A stretch of 64,000 bases of DNA. It comes from Anthoceros angustus (taxonomy: Eukaryota; Streptophyta; Anthocerotopsida; Anthocerotales; Anthocerotaceae). The stretch covers positions 124,001 through 188,000 of the forward strand of contig VJWM01000205.1 in NCBI GenBank assembly GCA_010909165.1, read 5' to 3'. The notes beneath the pieces were generated by a model, which ran no database searches, was not told the DNA's origin, and saw nothing but the letters and a program-made list of their open reading frames with translations. The translations under genes and the position numbers were made by a program. Positions 9,744 through 22,605 of the stretch are shown here, in pieces (positions within the stretch are counted from its first letter, which is position 1; each line of letters starts with the position of its first letter).

Positions 9744-11281
9744 CTATTCAATGCTGGGCGCCACTGTGCCACATTCTAGCTCTTCCAGTGCAAGATCGGG
9801 TGCCTTGATGACACGGTTGCCAGGACTGTCCTTCACAGCCCATCTCTTGTAGTCCTCGAGCAGGTAGTCCACAAAAGCGGGCATCATCCTGTCAAGAAAC
9901 GCCTGCAAAATCCTGTTTACGGTAGTAGACCCATGGTCAGCTTGTTCTCATACTAGATTTGATGTGTGAGAAGACATGCTGGTTGCTGAGCTGGACTGCA
10001 AGTAGCTTCAAGCAGGAGTTGAGGACGTGTGTCGTAAAGGAGTGGCACTCACGCGTTTGCTGGAACTTCAACAGCCGATGCTGGAAGGTGGGTGAACGGG
10101 AAAGTGTATATCTGACAAAAGGTGCTCACAGTCATAAAGGGCAGGAGGAGGTTGCCAGATCGGGAACGATACGAGAGAGTGGATGGCACGTACCTCTAAA
10201 GACAATTTGAGCTCCACTTTGACGTTGAGAGAAGGGCTAGAATCCCAGGTCAGATGATTCTTCATACTGGCTGCAAGGATAACACTAGTGCGGTATAACA
10301 GCTGGATGGACGCACTGAGACGGAAGTGCAGATCATCGCGGCTCATCAGACATACCAGAGAACCGTTTGTTTTGTCGTTCTACTTCGTCAGAGCCCTCGA
10401 ACTGTTACATAAAAACAAACAAACTTCTTTAGAGCCCTCGAACTGTAACATCAAGCAGACAGGACACACTTTTTCAACAACGGGATGACTCAAATACCAG
10501 CAGAATCCTAGAGTTACGCCTCACCTTGCAGGACAGCATCTCCACGATGCAGTCATTATCCGTTGTGGCAACATATAGATCGATTATAGGTCTGGTTGTG
10601 AAGTTCAAGAACTCCAGTTCAGGCAAAGTGCACCTAGAGCGGCAGAACTAGGTTAAGAGGGAGCCATACTACATGCAGTCTCACTCACCAGCTTGACAAG
10701 ACGATGCACACACCTGTAAGTATTGTCACCCAAGGGCTGCATCGTCTTCAATGACTTGATGTTAAGCACTGACTGCATCCCTTCGGGCACCTGCAGGAAA
10801 GCTCCCAGTGACCTGGAAGATGGGGCAGAGCTCACCCAGTCTGGTAGTTGCACCACTCTGTACGATTTCACAAACAAGTTCGCACGCTTCTGAGCAACTA
10901 TCTGTCTGCAAACAGGCTTCTTGTTTCCTGCATTCCTGTCATTATCCACAGCCAACTAAATCAACGGATAATGAACATGGCTGTCCAGTCTTAGAAGGCG
11001 TATGTGCTGGATTGGTGACTGCCAGGCACATACCTAGTCCAGTGACGATTTAGCTTGTTACAGTGGGCTTGCTGCGTGGTGGCCCACAGGCCGTCTTCAT
11101 GGGTTGATCTGAAGTGAGCTACAGGATCCTGCAAGGTCCTCTCTTCAGATGAACAGAAAATTCACTACACGAGGCACTTCACATTCTGAATTGTCCTCAC
11201 CCTGCTCCGGGATTGCATGCCAATGGAGCTAGTCCTTGAAGCTGCAAACGTCGCACTCATGCCCCCACACCACAGCGCCAT
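9744..11281 (-). CDS. DUF1997-like protein, probably plastid targeted
   Basis: Eight exons: 11201-11281, 11034-11128, 10714-10905, 10525-10633, 10356-10401, 10194-10270, 10053-10111, 9744-9888. They sum to 267 residues with consistent phases. The N-terminus (MALWCGGMSATFAASRTSS) is Ala/Ser/Arg-rich with no acids early on, as in a chloroplast transit peptide. The body contains NLFVKSYRVVQLPDW, SVLNIKSLKTMQPLGDNTYR, TLPELEFLNFTTRPIIDLYV and FVDYLLEDYKRWAVKDS. This order (sugar-like beta strands, then a long C-terminal helix) fits DUF1997/START-like proteins of plants and cyanobacteria, whose biochemical role is unknown. The family call is from memory of its general shape and is less certain than the gene structure. 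The intron before exon 5 carries a duplicated acceptor (see findings). Confidence 0.7.
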
Positions 11282-12171
11282 CTCTTGTCAACACTTCCGT
11301 GATGTAGAGCTATGAAGGAATCTGTGCGTGTCAATCTGTCCGGTCAATCAAATCACGTTGCAGTTCACCCAGCTTTCAAACAAGGCAATCCCAAATTTCC
11401 GAGAAAACAACTGCAGGTTGCAGAAATCTTTGAAGGAAAGCTAGAGACACTCACCTCAAGTACCAAATTCAAACAACCTGCGAGCAGGTCTGCATTCTCC
11501 GTTCAGTTCGCCCGGGAAATAGGGGTTCCATGGTTCAACAGTCACAAACTCCAAAGCCGTTCGTCAAGGCAAATCCATATCAGCCATCCAGCGCCTCCAC
11601 GGCACGGATTGCTAAAACAATCGTCGTCGCCAGTCAAGCTTGGCACCAACCACACCGGGCAACATTGAAGGGTTTACACAGCATCTGGATAATAAGAATG
11701 GTCGAAGGATTCAAGCGGCCTCCTGCTTTCACTGAACAAACCTACGCAGATGTACAACAGGTAGAATGCGATCCAGATTCTATCAGGCCTTGCCTCATAT
11801 ATCGCATGTAGAATTAATGCACCAATGGAACGCTGCAGACCTGGCAACGAGACAGCTCTCGTCAACAAAGGACACAGTACAGACCCCGAAGATGCTTACA
11901 GACCCTCGTTGGTAACTTCACTTCCTAACGCTATTTTCACTTTGCGCCTGTCTCCAATTGATCACAGGGACGAGTTGGGCATGAATGAATGGAAGAAAGT
12001 AAGAGTGGCAAAAAATTCCGGCAATCCGACCAGAACCTAACAACGTAGGTCGGACAGATTAAGAAGTGGCAAGCATGCTGGCTTGATCCCCTTCCTTTTC
12101 AAAACCTTCTTCTGGAGCTCCCAGCTTGAGAGCAAAAGCAACCCAAGTAACAATAGGCGCCTACTGACACA
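11282..12171. other. Intergenic between two minus-strand genes
   Basis: Contains the presumed promoter and leader of the DUF1997-like gene and the 3' flank of leucyl-tRNA synthetase. Short frames exist but none has a credible start, splice pattern or family resemblance. Confidence 0.4.
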
Positions 12172-15100
12172 CTAAACTACGAATACGATGGCAGGTTTAC
12201 CAGGGGCTGGGGGCGACTGTTGCAGCATCGGAAGCTGAGGACCAGCCAGTCGCGAAGCATCTGCAGCAGTGTAGGGTAGGATTTCGATCCGGTCTAGCCC
12301 CAGCTGCTTCTGGATCAGGTGAGCATTCTCCTGCAGTACTTGCAGCTCCCCAAACGGTTGCTTTAAGTTTAAGGCCTCTCGACCTACAGCAAATGTCTCG
12401 TCCTTCTTGAATTTAATGAAGGGCATGCACTGCTTTTGTAAACCCTTCGCATCCGCAGCCAGCTCCCCAGGACTGCTTCTCAGGAGAGCCAAGATCTCAG
12501 AGTCTGTAGCGAATGTTCGAGTGGTCTCATCATAATGCTCCTTCAAAAGATTCAGACACTGAGCCTGCCACCCTTTGTACTCTTCTTCAGCAAAGATAAT
12601 GGCTGCGTTTGCTTTAGGCGCAACAACGACTGGAGCCCCCTGCTTTTGCTTCTTCGGAGGTGCAGTCTGTTTCTGATAGACTTTCCTGAACTCCGTGATT
12701 CTCTCATGGAGATATTTGTTGGCCCGTTGCAGAGTGTAGTCTGCTGCTTCAGCTGTTGGCCAGCCGGCGGTCACCGCAAAACCTTCCTTTTTTAAAACCT
12801 CCGACCAGACATACTCCGCATAGTGTGGACAAATGGGTGTGACCAGTCTTGTCTGGACGTCAATAAACCTCAGCACTAGGGACTTGTGGAGCCCTGCATC
12901 ACCACACGATACCCTGTACTCATCACGGGCTGCTTGCAGATCCCAGAACCCAGTCTTGAGTGCCTCTCTGAACATCAGTGAGCTGTAATTTTGCTCTGTT
13001 AGAGCAATAGCAATATTGATCTCATTCTCGAAAACCCTGTCGGCAAAGTTGTATTCGGGTCCCGATCGCAGTTGTTCCGCAGCCTCAAGAACTTCTTCTA
13101 TCCATGTGATCTCCTTGGTTAACCTCAAAATGGCTGAATTTGCTGTTTCAAACACGAAGTTTGCATCATCCATCGTGTCTCCTGCATCTGCCAATGCAAA
13201 TCGGGTAGCATCAGAGGAGAACTCCTCTATGGCCTCACGCAAAGTCTTGAAGTTGCCTGTGGACTTGGACATTTTCTCTGAGTTCAGGAGCAGGTGCCCG
13301 TTAGCTCTGAATGCCACTGGCCATCTCTCCTTCGGGAACATAGCTGTATGATTGTAGATCGAAAAAGTCAGATGGTTCTGGACAAGGTCCTTTCCAGACA
13401 CGCGAAGATTGAAGGGATACCAGTATCGGAACTCTTGTCTCATCTTTTCAAGAAGCCCTAAAGGGATGGGTGTTTCAGGCACAGGCCCTTCTTGGAACAG
13501 ATAATCCCAAACTTCATGGGTCATGTGCGCAGGGTCGATCAAACCTACACCTTTTCCATATAGATCTCCGCCTTGGAGGTATTGTGCAACTGTGTAGTAT
13601 GCCATATAGATAGTAGAATCTGAGAGCGATTCAACTAGAAATTGTGGATCCCATGGTATCCTTGTTCCCAAACCGAACGACCGAGAGCAAGCCCACTGAT
13701 TCAACCAACCTAGGGTGTGTTCAAATCCACGTCGGGCCTCATCATGATAGAGCTCCATGCTAGCAACGCAAGCTTCTGCCTTTTCTTTCCATTCAGGTTC
13801 CCCATATGTCAAATACCACTGATCAGTGAGAGCAACAACACACTCATCACCAGACCTGGACATAACTTTCTTCTCAGGCTCACTGTACACGACAGCCTGT
13901 CCTGTTTCAATCAACATCTTCTTGATAAGAGGCTTCGCGTGCTGCACTTTTGTGCCCATATATTCACCTATAATAAGTGTCCCATCCGTGAATCCTTTCA
14001 AATAAGTAAGCTTCTTGGCCTCTGCAAGCTTTTCCTTCTCATTTTGACTCTTGATGTTCAGATCCAAGCAAGTCTTTTCTGCAGCCTTATCCCCAAACCC
14101 TGGAATGTTAATAATAGGTATTAGATCAAAAGGGAGAACCCACTCATCCTTCACCCCAAACTTCTGACGCAGTCCAGGCTTTGACTTCAGATCCGACAAT
14201 GCCATGTAGTCGTCAGGAGCATCACTAGGCACACTTGTCACCACACCGGTTCCCTTGTCTGTAAGAATGGTGAGCATGGGAAGAGCATAAATTACGGGAT
14301 GGGATGTGAGTGGTGATTTCAAAGGCAGGCCAATCAAATCCTGTCCTACTAAATCCAGAAGGCACGTGGGCTGGTCTGGAACCCTGGAGAGGTTCTGGTA
14401 AGCAAGATTAAGAGCAGATCTCGCAGTGACCAAAAACACGTCTGTATCATTGATCTCAAACGCTCCATATTTGCCATCAGGCAGCACCCAGGCATTGGTC
14501 TGTCCATACATAGTTTCTGGACGTAAAGTAGCTGCCGCCAGAAAAACCCTTCGCCCCTCCAAGGCTTTCAGTTTCCCTGTAAACGGTGGCAGGACTTCCA
14601 TCTTTATCAGGGTGTACTCCTGAGGTTGTACTCCCTCCCCCGAGGCCCTATCATGATCAGCGCATGGCTGTCCGTCCAGAGGAGAATAGATTGCATAACG
14701 GGTATCCTTCACAACTCTTCCCTGATTCTTCAGTGTCTGAAGGTGCCACCGAACAAAAGAGTCATAGAACGGGTTTACATCCGTAGTAATAAACGATCGC
14801 CGCCAGTCACAACCCAGTCCAAACGCTTCTAAGTCCTGCTTCGCCTGAGGAGGGAAATACTCGAGCCAGTACACGGGATCAGCAAACTTGGAAATCTCGT
14901 CATCTTTCAACCCAAGAGACTGCATAATATTCCACTGATACACTTCAACTCCTGCCTTGGCTGTTGTCTTAGCCGCAGCTTTGGACTTTTTGCTCTTAAA
15001 CTTGGCCGGTTCAGCTAACTCCACTTGCTCTTCTTCTTTCGCTGGCTTCACATCCTCGGTACTAACAGCAGGAAACTGGGGGGGACACCCAAACTGCTTG

Positions 15101-15635
15101 ATCTCCCGAGCCAGCCTATCAGCGCATGCCTTCAAGACAAAAAAAAAAAAAGGCGTTCAGCTAGAACCTCGCCATCAAAACCAGACTCAAGGGAACAGAA
15201 ACAGAGAGTCAGAAATCCACCTTGATCGGCATTCCCGTGCAATGGAATCCAAAAGGCAGCAACACCCTTTCTCCCCTCAGACGATGATAAGCTGCCGCGA
15301 ACTCCAGCTGAACCGATCAGGCAGAACCAGAGTGAGCGCCTGTCAACACATGCAACCGGCAACACAAATGCGAAGCCAAAAACCCGAGTAGCACCAACCT
15401 TGCTGGCGGTGAAGGCGTGGCCCAGATGCAGCAGGCCATTCATGTAGGGGTAAGGAAAATTGCCAAAAAATTTGACCACATGATCCGGCTTCTCCGGTGC
15501 ATCCACCTCAAACACCTTGCTCTCCGTCCATCGCTTCTGCACCTTCTCCTGAATCTCCAGCAGCTTGTCACGACGCGCATGGCTCTTGATGTTCTCCAGA
15601 TTTGATGAGACTGGCGGACCCGCGGACGGCGCCAT
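12172..15635 (-). CDS. Leucyl-tRNA synthetase, eukaryotic cytosolic type
   Basis: Charges tRNA-Leu with leucine for translation. Three exons: 15399-15635, 15221-15307 and one very large exon 12172-15129; together 1093 residues, close to plant cytosolic enzymes. The class I HIGH-type signature is [16 protein letters not shown], followed by [14 protein letters not shown]. The CP1 editing region follows ([30 protein letters not shown]). The KMSKS loop is [10 protein letters not shown], then the anticodon-binding and C-terminal domains. The intron before exon 3 has a long poly-T tract and CTTGAAG acceptor. The first ATG in frame is at 15633-15635 (MAPSAGP); upstream the frame stays open for 19 codons to a TGA but has no ATG. 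The eukaryotic CP1 arrangement argues against an organellar bacterial-type enzyme. Confidence 0.96.
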
Positions 15636-16366
15636 GACTGCCAGCAGCCTGGCGCCCCTCACTGAAATCCGAGATACCAGACCCACAATTGCTCAGGATC
15701 GAGCCCCAGCGTCTGCTTTCAAGCTCGGATCATCAAGCTCCAAGTTTGTAGCGCACGCATTGCTCTCGCCGCAAGCAAGCTAGGCTTCACAAGCTAGGCT
15801 CCACACGCTAACTCTCTCCTGACCCCGGTCAATTGCGACTTGACCATGGGTCAGCTGCTGGAAACCCTACAGGCGGCATACGTACTTCCATCCGGTATCA
15901 AACCGGATACATTGCCGCGATTAGGGTTTTCGGCACCGCCTGGGACTGGGGTCAGTATAGAGAAATCTGTTCGAGACTGTGCATTGCTTGTTGGCCATTA
16001 CAATTTTCTGTTTGGAAAGCAAACTGAGGTCCGAGCTTGAAATCAGCTGGTGGGTTCAGTGGCCTCAATGTGTTTTTTTCGATTGCAAGGTGAGGAAATC
16101 GCCAAACATGCCCATCGCGTATAGATGCTGGCTCACCTGGCCAAGGTGAGCGTCCAGGTGATCGACTGTGTCCAGATTGCACAAAGAAGAATGCCAATGT
16201 GGTTAGAGACTGGAAAACCTAAATTAAGGCCGTTCAAGGTCCGTGATGTCTGTCGGGTATGTACAGTTGATGGAAAGATGTAGCTACGCCACACATGCTG
16301 AACTGAATAGAAGTACGTATGCAGAGGTGGGCATTCACAAAACTTGGCAGTAGCAGATTGAGTCCA
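15636..16366. other. Intergenic, leucyl-tRNA synthetase promoter side
   Basis: About 730 bases between two minus-strand genes, presumably carrying the synthetase promoter. No ORF, RNA or repeat that I can support. Confidence 0.4.
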
Positions 16367-17105
16367 TCAGGCCTTTGATTTGGGAGTCCATCCAGCCAGA
16401 TCTTGAATCGAGAATTGATAGGTGTCTTCCGAACCCTTCTTCACCTCGATGCCCTTCTCAGCCAGGAAGTCTTCTACTGTGCCAGGCTCACCGAACCAGC
16501 CCTTGTGGTCTGCAACCAGATGCAAGTTCCTACAGCTAGGGCATCGCACTATCACAACACCCGTTTCGTAAGTGGATCTGCTGATCATTTTTGCAGACCG
16601 CGTGTCACACACAGTGCAGGTGTAGATCATGGCCAGATCGTGCCTTGGTGATGGGACTTGATTGTCTCCGAGCTGCCTGATGTTCTGGACTTTTTGTGGA
16701 GACTCGTGGCAGGATTCTGTGCTGCTGCTGCTCCCCTCCACCACCCAATTTGCGTCTTGACTTAAAGGCTCTGAGCTGCTGGTGTGAGCGAATCTGTGGG
16801 AGGCCAAATGGTTGCTGGGTAAGGGCAATCGTGTGAAGTCAGAACGCCGGACAGGGTTGAAGCCTGAGGATCGTGGACTGCCTCCTCCATGTGCAAATGC
16901 CTGCTGCACCGCCGCTGCTCAGGTGGCACAGCATCGATACAACCACACAGGAAGCCCTACGGGGTTAAGCACGATTTCAACGTCTCAAATGTGTAAGGGA
17001 AAAATCAAGGACCAGAGTGTGACATTAGGAGATACCAGATTTGGGGAGTCCTGAACGCTCCAGACAGATTGCCCGCAAAGAACTCAACGCCCGCCCGCGC
17101 GACAT
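16367..17105 (-). CDS. DNL-type zinc finger protein (Zim17/HEP family)
   Basis: Predicted escort protein for organellar Hsp70, keeping it soluble and active in protein import. Exon 1 is 17036-17105 and encodes an Arg-rich, acid-poor leader (MSRGRALSSLRAICLERS) that fits a mitochondrial presequence, though plastid forms exist. Exon 2 is 16367-16917. The product is 206 residues (205 if the alternative acceptor three bases on is used). The finger reads CTVCDTRSAK ... VRCPSCRNLHLVADHKGWFG: two CxxC pairs and the family's NLHL.ADH.GWF, with RNL where the namesake has DNL. Exon 2 alone has no usable ATG, which is why the upstream exon was sought; the phases fit. It is head-to-head with the transporter at 17331. 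Confidence 0.85.
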
Positions 17106-17330
17106 GGCACCCTGGATGGTATAACTGGGCAGTTTAACGCAACTCAATCAGGAAATCAGAAATATCGTTTAGTTTCGGAACAGGAGTGACGAGGGCACGG
17201 TTTCTGAATCTGGACACATGTGAGTACGATGAGGGATCTGCTGGAGATGCTTGTCACCAACCAGGTGGGTTTGGTGTTGGAATCAAGAGTCTCTCGCCGT
17301 ATCGGCTTGTGGTAGTGGCTTCAATTGTAG
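17106..17330. promoter_or_regulatory. Putative bidirectional promoter
   Basis: Only 225 bases separate the divergent starts of the DNL zinc-finger gene and the transporter, so both promoters and leaders must lie here or overlap. No clear TATA box was seen. Confidence 0.4.
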
Positions 17331-18696
17331 ATGGAGAAGGAAACATGGAGGTGGACTGTTGGAGTGCTCTACATTATTGCTGTGGCCCTCATATGGATCA
17401 CAGCCAGTTTCGTGGTACAAACAATTGTGGAAGGCGGGATATCACCCTTCTTCATCACGTACATCTGCAACAGTCTCTTTGTGGTCTACATCCCGATAGT
17501 GGAGACTGGGACGTGGCTCAAGTCCTCTGCTCAAGCTCAACGTCTGGCACAATCTTTCCAGAGGTTTTGGAACAAGCACGGGAAAGGGGAGACAAAGGAG
17601 AGGGACACTAGCCATCTGTTGGGGCAGGGACAGGTTGCTGAAGGAGCCGCTGAGCAGAATAGCGAGGTTGCAGTTGTTCAGGACGGCGATGTGTCGTTGT
17701 TGGAAGTAGAAACAGAGGCTGCCAGCAAGAATGGAGGATTGTTGAGGAAGGCAACGGCCGTTGTCAGCTTGATAATATGCCCGTTCTGGTTTCTGGCTCA
17801 GCTCACCAATAACGAGTCCCTGAAATATACCAGTGTCACGGTATTTTTGGTGGAAAATGCTCAGAGCACGTCCTTTGTTCCTGTTGCTGCCGGTTTGCAA
17901 GCCGTTGCTGACTTGTGCTCACTTGTTTGCTGCAGTCGAACACTATCTTGAGCAGCACTGCATCTCTCTTCACCTTCTTGGTGTCCCTGAAGTACTTGAA
18001 TGAGAAATACACGTCGCTTAAGCTTTTCAGTGTTCTGGCATGCATGGGGGGAACTATTGTAGTCAGTCTTGCTGACTCGAAGAAGGATAGTGAAACCGAT
18101 GCACCTAATCCGGTGTTGGGGGATATTTTTTGTTTGGTCTCAGCTTTCCTCTATGCAGTTTACACCACTCTAATGCGGAAATTCCTCCTTCCTGAGCTTC
18201 CAACTACTTTGTTTTTGGGTTATCTTGGCCTCTTCAATGGCATATTCTTCCTGCCACTCCTGCTCATTTTCCACTTCACTGGCCTGGACCCTCTCCACAG
18301 ACTGAACTTGACTCAGTTTCTGCTTATCATTGGAAAAGGTTACCTTCCGAACAGTTTACTCCCCACTGTCCACACTGCAGCATCCTCTTGTGATTCCGCT
18401 GATATCCGACTCGTTTGGCAGGGCTGATGGATAACGTGCTGAGTGACTATCTATGGGCCAAGGCTGTCCTGCTTACAAGTCCTACAGCTGCAACTGCTGG
18501 GCTAACTATCCAGGTTCCAATAGCTGTGGTGATTGATACGCTGAGAGGTCGGATTCCGGGTGCTCTGGACCTTGCTGGCGGTGTAGCAGTGTTGCTTGGC
18601 TTTATGGGTATCAACCAGCCATGTTGGGCGGAGCCTGAGGAAAATGAGGAGATAGACAAACTACCTGAAGCTGGAGATGCTCATGACGGCACCTGA
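17331..18696 (+). CDS. Drug/metabolite transporter, SLC35F5-like
   Basis: A polytopic carrier of the DMT superfamily (EamA / SLC35F type); the substrate is not evident from sequence. Exons 17331-17840, 17936-18338 and 18422-18696 give 395 residues with GT-AG introns. Helix 1 is GVLYIIAVALIWITASFVV; a hydrophilic loop of about 70 residues follows helix 2. Then come ICPFWFLAQLTNNESLKYTS, SNTILSSTASLFTFLVS, FSVLACMGGTIVVSL, LGDIFCLVSAFLYAVYTTLM, a YLWAKAVLLTSPT motif and a final AGGVAVLLGFMGIN helix. This order, including the 'SNTILSST' stretch, matches plant and animal SLC35F3-5 relatives. About ten membrane spans are expected. The C-terminus is acidic. Confidence 0.88.
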
Positions 18697-19268
18697 CTGT
18701 ATCATTCCATCATGAATCCAATTGCTGACCATCAGCAACGGTTTCAGATGGGCCAGGGCTTCCACCTGATTTGCTTGGCCAGCTGCTCTCTTGGGTAGGG
18801 CACCTTCCCGCAGAGAGGTGAGCAGGTCCAGTTCTTTTTCTTATCAGTGTATCAGAAGTTTGACATTCTAAGGAAGTGCAGCCACGTATTGTTGGCCTTG
18901 AACTGATGACATTCCAATTCGGTGTCAGATTTAAGAAGAATGTTGAGCAGTTCTGGAATCAGATATGATGGGAACTGAGAAGGAGAGACTCGTCTCGTTA
19001 TTATCACATGGCTAAGAGGCCAGTTTTTGACTAATGCATCTTTCTTTTGTCGGGGGCACAGCCACTTTGAGGCAAAAGCATAGAAACATGTTTTCAAAGA
19101 CAGAAGTTTTAAGATAGTAGTATCACATTATACATACTTGGTTACTCCTTCCCTTCGCTAGTACCACGTACATAGGAGGTTACAGTATTCCTTCACTAGC
19201 GAAGTGAAGGCAAAGGGAGCCAAACAATGTGGACACCATTTGATGTCATTGACCTCGACTCTCAGCTC
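18697..19268. other. Intergenic, convergent 3' flanks
   Basis: Between the transporter (+) and subtilase 1 (-), which converge. No ORF or repeat that I can support; 3' untranslated sequence of both genes is expected here. Confidence 0.4.
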
Positions 19269-22200
19269 TTACTGGTCGTTTGTGAACTGCGTAACGTTGT
19301 AAACAAGGAATGGCGTCCTCACCGAATGGACACCATCACCCCAAGTGAGGAAACCATTTCCAACGTAAGTTGATTCCAGGGTCTTTTGAGGAGCAAATGT
19401 CACTGTGTATTGCTGAGTGTCGCCAGCTTTGGTGAAGACCAAGGTGCTGGGCTCCACGCTTATGCTGAAGAACGGAAGTGCCTGCGCTCCTGTGATAGAG
19501 TAGGTAGAACCGCGGGAGGCAACATTGGTCAAAGTCCTGGTGACCGACACTGTGCCATTCAGGCTCGAGATAGAGATGGAAGGGTAGTTGAGATTCCTTT
19601 CCGAAGGTGAACTTGATGGACATGTGACATTCTCGCCAACTACCAATGCCACCTTGCTTGAATCCGCGCTATAAAAGCTGCAAAGGTAGAGCACGTTGTC
19701 TGAAATGGTGTTGTCATAGACCAACCCTGGAGACAATGCTGCGTTGGGGTTAATCTGGCCTGAACCATAGGCCCAACCCTGATCTGTGTTCAAGGCAAGA
19801 CTTGAGTCCAAAGGCGTTGCTGCACGACCACACCAGGGGTAAGAGAAATGCAGACATTGTCGAGATTGATCACATGAATTCTTTGAAAGTGCAGTGCATG
19901 CGCAGCTATGAATGAGAGCCTTGCCTGTGGTCATGAGAGCAGACTTGATGGCAGCAGGGCTCCAAGTTGGGTTAAAGGCCTTGACGAGAGCTGCACTGCC
20001 TGCAACATGGGGGCAAGACATAGATGTGCCCGAGATGATGTTGAAGTTTACTTTTCTGGTGTCCGAGGGGCCCTCGGTAACGGGTGCCACCGGGGACCAT
20101 GCTGCGAGGATGTCTAAACCTGGGGCTGTAAGGTCAGGCTGCCAACACACACGTTGCCAGCTAAAGTATATCAGCAACACAGTTTCAAGGTCACCTGATT
20201 GCAAAGAAGAAGTGGAAGTCTTCTCATCAACCTGCTCACCTTCAGAACGTCAGAATTCAAAACCGAGGGACCTCTGGAAGAGAAAACAGCAGCCAGCGGA
20301 GCAGGTTGGTCGTTGAACACCGTCTGGCTTTTCTTGATGGTTGCTGTGGGGTTGGTGGTAGAGTTGATGTAACTGAGGATCGTGTCATGCTGGCTACCAT
20401 TTACAGCGGATGCAGCAATGGTGAAGGCAAAGCCAACGTCTGCCAAGAGGTCGGAGTTGAGAACGACACCAACCCCTCCAGCATTGCCCACGTAGGAATC
20501 GTCGTCACTGGACGTGAAATCGCACACTGCTATGGCCTTCTTCAGTTTAGAAGTGGGTATGTCGGAGCAGACACTGGGCGACACAGAATGAAATTCCACA
20601 CGTCAGCAGCATTATAGGCAAGAGACTCAGCAGGTGTTCAGGGCAAAGCAGAGACAATGAAGGTCATGGACGTGAACTTCACCCGTCTTCAGCCGTGACA
20701 AGCGGGTAGGTGTCCTTGCTCAGTGTGAAAGAGTTGATTGCTGTTCCCTGCAGGGGTCCTCCAGTCAGAATTGAGAGCGCCGGTTGAGACACAGGAACAC
20801 ATGAATTCATTCACAAGCAAGAAGCTCGCATTGCCAGGCAAGATTGATCAGTACCGCTAAAACAGTCCCATCTCCCAGAACGATATCGGCGGGGAAGTCC
20901 CGATTGACGCTACTGGCAGCGACTGTCAGGATCCAGGGGGCGGAGTTGGAGATGGTAGCGAGTCCGTAGGTACCAGAATTTCCTGCGGACGCGGCCACCA
21001 GGATGCCTTTGGCCACGGCGTGGAAGGAGCCGATGGCGATGGAGTCTTGAGTAAAGTCCTGCTCGACCGGAGCTCCCAGTGAAACCGAGATCACATCCAC
21101 CCCGTCGGCCGCCGCATCGTCGAATGCAGCCAGGATATCGGCATCAGCGCAGCCCATCAGCCAGCACACTTTGTACATAGCAACATGTGCCTTGAAAGCA
21201 CCGCCAGTAGCAGTTCCTATGAAATCACGGATGCCCGTCAGCGTCAACATTGTCAATGGCAGACTGTAGACCCCAACTTGCGTCATCCAGATGAGGAAAA
21301 CTGTACCTTGGCCAATGCCGAAGAAACTGGCATTCGCAACCTGGGAGCCAGCGGCAGTGGAGGAAGTGTGTGTTCCATGGCCTTCAGCGTCTCGGGCTGA
21401 GTCGAAGTCCTGCGAGGTGAGTCCCGACCCTGATGCTATCAGACCCTTGCTGTAGAACTTTGCTCCAATGAGTTTCCTGAATTGCACGGCAACGCTCTGC
21501 TCATCAGCCTCCCTTCCAAGGCAACGTTTCCAAGATGGGAAGTCTTTCTTCAAAGCAAACTATGAACTTCAAATGGCCGGCACTGACTTGTTGCACAGAG
21601 AGGACGGGAAATCTCTTGTGTTGGTACATCCACCCTTCCATCTTGCTGGGATTCCCGAGACGAATTGGTCATTGAAGCTCTCCGATTCCGGCCAGATTCC
21701 TGGAAGACGTTCAAGTCATTTGTGATATCTTCTGAGAACAAATGCAGACTGCAGGTTAGCTGGTGGTGAAATGGATTCATCCGATGCCTGGCTACGCACC
21801 GCTGTCCAGCAGGCCCACAATGACGGAGGCTCCACCATCGGAGAGGGCCCAAGCGGGTCCACCAGCGAGTCCCAAATACCCCGCCCAGGTGTAAGTGGTG
21901 GTCAGATGTTTAATTCCACTTGCGAATGTTGACACCACATCCGGATGCCCTGCAGGCTCATCAGATAGCGCAGTCAGATGCTATCTTTCACGAGTCTGAG
22001 GCACTTGCAAGCAGATGGCAAAACCCAATGTCCACTGCAGCTGGTGATTTCAAGCTTGTGTTGTGTTGTTCAGACAAGGTCACTCACTTCTGAGGGAAGC
22101 AGCCTGTTCGTCTGTAAGCATGGCAGCAAAGCCACTGAAGGTGTTCACGTAGTTATAGACAAACTCAAAGTCCTTGTTGAACTCGCTGTGCCACATTCAA

Positions 22201-22605
22201 GCAAGTGTAAGAGGCAATCTTCAAATTGGCCGAACCCAAATGAAATTCTTGCAAGGACATGCCACCACCTGGGGAAAACAGTTTGCACGACAGCCTGGTG
22301 ATGCGCAAGCGTCGGGGCGCGAGCACCCCCATATTTGCCCTTCCCCAAGTACACGATGTGCAGCTGCAGCGACCATGTTCAACAGTAAAATTGAGATACA
22401 TGTCTGTCCAGGGTCTGCAAATCTGTTCACCAAAAGCTTGCAAACACGACGATGCGACAAACCGTACTTTGGCTCCCCCAGTAGGAAGAAGATCACTGTG
22501 CTCTGTGCCTTGGGAGAGAGGTCGGACGATACCCGACACAGTAGAAGCAAACAAGCACAAAGACAAGGCGGCCAGGAGCATTGCTGTCCGACTTGGAGAC
22601 GCCAT
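19269..22605 (-). CDS. Subtilisin-like serine protease (subtilase) 1
   Basis: Secreted plant subtilase (S8 family) with an I9 propeptide. Eleven exons: 22468-22605, 22269-22363, 22088-22185, 21800-21949, 21588-21699, 21307-21476, 20855-21216, 20683-20747, 20240-20573, 19925-20138, 19269-19819; 762 residues, normal for the family. Signal peptide AMLLAALSLCLFASTVSG; propeptide IVYLGKGKYGGARAP ... NTFSGFAAMLTDEQA. Catalytic Asp is in SVIVGLLDSG, His in DAEGHGTHTSSTAAG, and Ser in ISGTSMSCPHVAGSAALV. The oxyanion region is ILVAASAGNSG. The C-terminus has the fibronectin-III-like domain (VTRTLTNVASRGSTY). The intron between exons 10 and 11 begins GC rather than GT (19923-19924), as in subtilase 2. 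Exon 8-9 junctions lie in a variable part and are the least certain. Confidence 0.92.

Noticed and set aside
15636-15686. Leucyl-tRNA synthetase start at a GTG (15686)
   Set aside because: Not annotated as the start because GTG is not a normal plant initiator; kept only as a possible near-cognate extension in the findings.
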